64,000 nt of DNA from Dietzia sp. B32 (lineage in GTDB: Bacteria; Actinomycetota; Actinomycetes; Mycobacteriales; Mycobacteriaceae), in assembly GCF_024732245.1 (NCBI RefSeq), contig NZ_CP093845.1:992001-1056000 (forward strand), read 5' to 3'. The notes under the pieces are model-generated. The model ran no database searches, was not told the DNA's origin, and saw nothing but the letters and a program-made list of their open reading frames with translations. Positions 63,619-64,000 of this stretch are shown piece after piece (the stretch's first letter is position 1; the number at the start of each line of letters is the position of its first letter). The position numbers were made by a program, and so were the translations under genes.

Positions 63619-64000
63619 ATGACGGCGGTTCCGACCCTGTCCGGGCTGGTCGTCGTCCTCGTGTCCACGCTCGTCCTCACGGTGGTCTGCCCGCCGTCCT
63701 GGCAGCCGTGGGTGCAGTTCGTCGTCGCCGGTGTGGTCGCCGCAGCGATCACCGCGCGGCGCAGCGGTCGGCCCGTGCTCGCTCGGGACCAGGCCCCCCG
63801 GCGGCTGTCGGTGGACGTGGTGGACCTCGTCGCGCCCGACCGCTCGGCCGTCGGATGCGTCGAGGGCGACCGGATCGTCACCACCGCCGTCGAGATCTCG
63901 GCCGGCGCCCTCGTGGTCACCGAGGTGGGGCGCGACGACCCGGCCGACCACCGCGGCGTCCGCCTGCCCCTGGCCGTGGTGGCGCGGCAACTCGACCAGG
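63619..64000 (+). CDS. eccE: Type VII secretion protein EccE (5' part)
   Basis: A 127-residue N-terminal part that runs off the window. It has two membrane segments (LSGLVVVLVSTLVLTVVC and FVVAGVVAAAITARR) then the start of a soluble domain (LSVDVVDLVAPDRSAVGCVEGDRIVTTAVEI), the pattern of EccE. GGAGG lies 10 nt before the ATG. M. tuberculosis ESX-4 lacks EccE but M. abscessus and other actinobacteria keep it, so this is the ancestral-like form. A TAGGGT at 63524 may be its -10. Confidence 0.8.
   Translation, partial: MTAVPTLSGLVVVLVSTLVLTVVCPPSWQPWVQFVVAGVVAAAITARRSGRPVLARDQAPRRLSVDVVDLVAPDRSAVGCVEGDRIVTTAVEISAGALVVTEVGRDDPADHRGVRLPLAVVARQLDQ

Overview
The window is high-GC actinobacterial chromosome, and the gene content points to the order Mycobacteriales. 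It carries an ESX-4-type type VII secretion locus, a mycofactocin operon, a 13E12-type DUF222/HNH gene and a block in the order uvrD1/pcrA - M23 peptidase - sucC - sucD - perM - purN - purH, as in Mycobacterium tuberculosis (Rv0949-Rv0957). Chorismate mutase and pgi sit next to that block, and lhr lies near nei2. No PE/PPE or EspG genes are seen. A Dietzia-like or Gordonia-like genome is my best guess, but that is inference. No tRNA, rRNA, CRISPR array, prophage or insertion sequence was recognised.

Layout. 0.1-6.1 kb: an amidase, an Lrp regulator divergent from a fused indolepyruvate:ferredoxin oxidoreductase, and a palindromic repeat. 6.1-13 kb, minus strand: tetR-purH-purN-perM and sucD-sucC. 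13.3-21.9 kb: M23 peptidase, an acetyltransferase relic, pcrA, an alanine/glycine symporter, chorismate mutase, DUF5701, pgi and a RibD_C-like reductase. 22-31.2 kb: an SOS-box-controlled DUF222/HNH gene, a CDF-nei2-SDR operon and the Lhr helicase. 31.2-34 kb: cysQ, thyA, folA, DUF1707. 34-37.7 kb: DUF302, a CsoR-family regulator whose Cys/Asn/Cys pattern resembles persulfide sensors, a nicotinoprotein-type alcohol dehydrogenase, thioredoxin and an alpha/beta hydrolase. 37.8-45.8 kb: the mycofactocin operon mftA-B-C-D-SDR-E-F-G with divergent mftR. 45.8-53.1 kb: DUF4442 protein, a membrane protein/winged-helix pair, a DrrAB-type ABC exporter, VOC protein, CoA-ester lyase, sulfurtransferase and succinate-semialdehyde dehydrogenase. 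53.2-64 kb: ESX-4 (esxT, esxU, an Rv3446c-like protein, eccC, eccD, mycP, eccB and the start of eccE).

How it fits together. MftA to MftF make the peptide redox cofactor mycofactocin. MftG, the embedded SDR and the nearby alcohol dehydrogenase are the expected users or recyclers, so 34-46 kb reads as one alcohol/redox region. The most informative signals are in control DNA: a perfect dyad filling the spacer of the mftA promoter; TACCC-N4-GGGTA operators at both the CsoR-like gene and the thioredoxin gene; two dyads one turn-multiple apart over a leaderless promoter of the membrane/winged-helix pair; a LexA box on the DUF222/HNH promoter; and a repeated architecture in which a TANNNT -10 hexamer lies 6-9 nt before the start codon, implying leaderless mRNAs for about a dozen genes.
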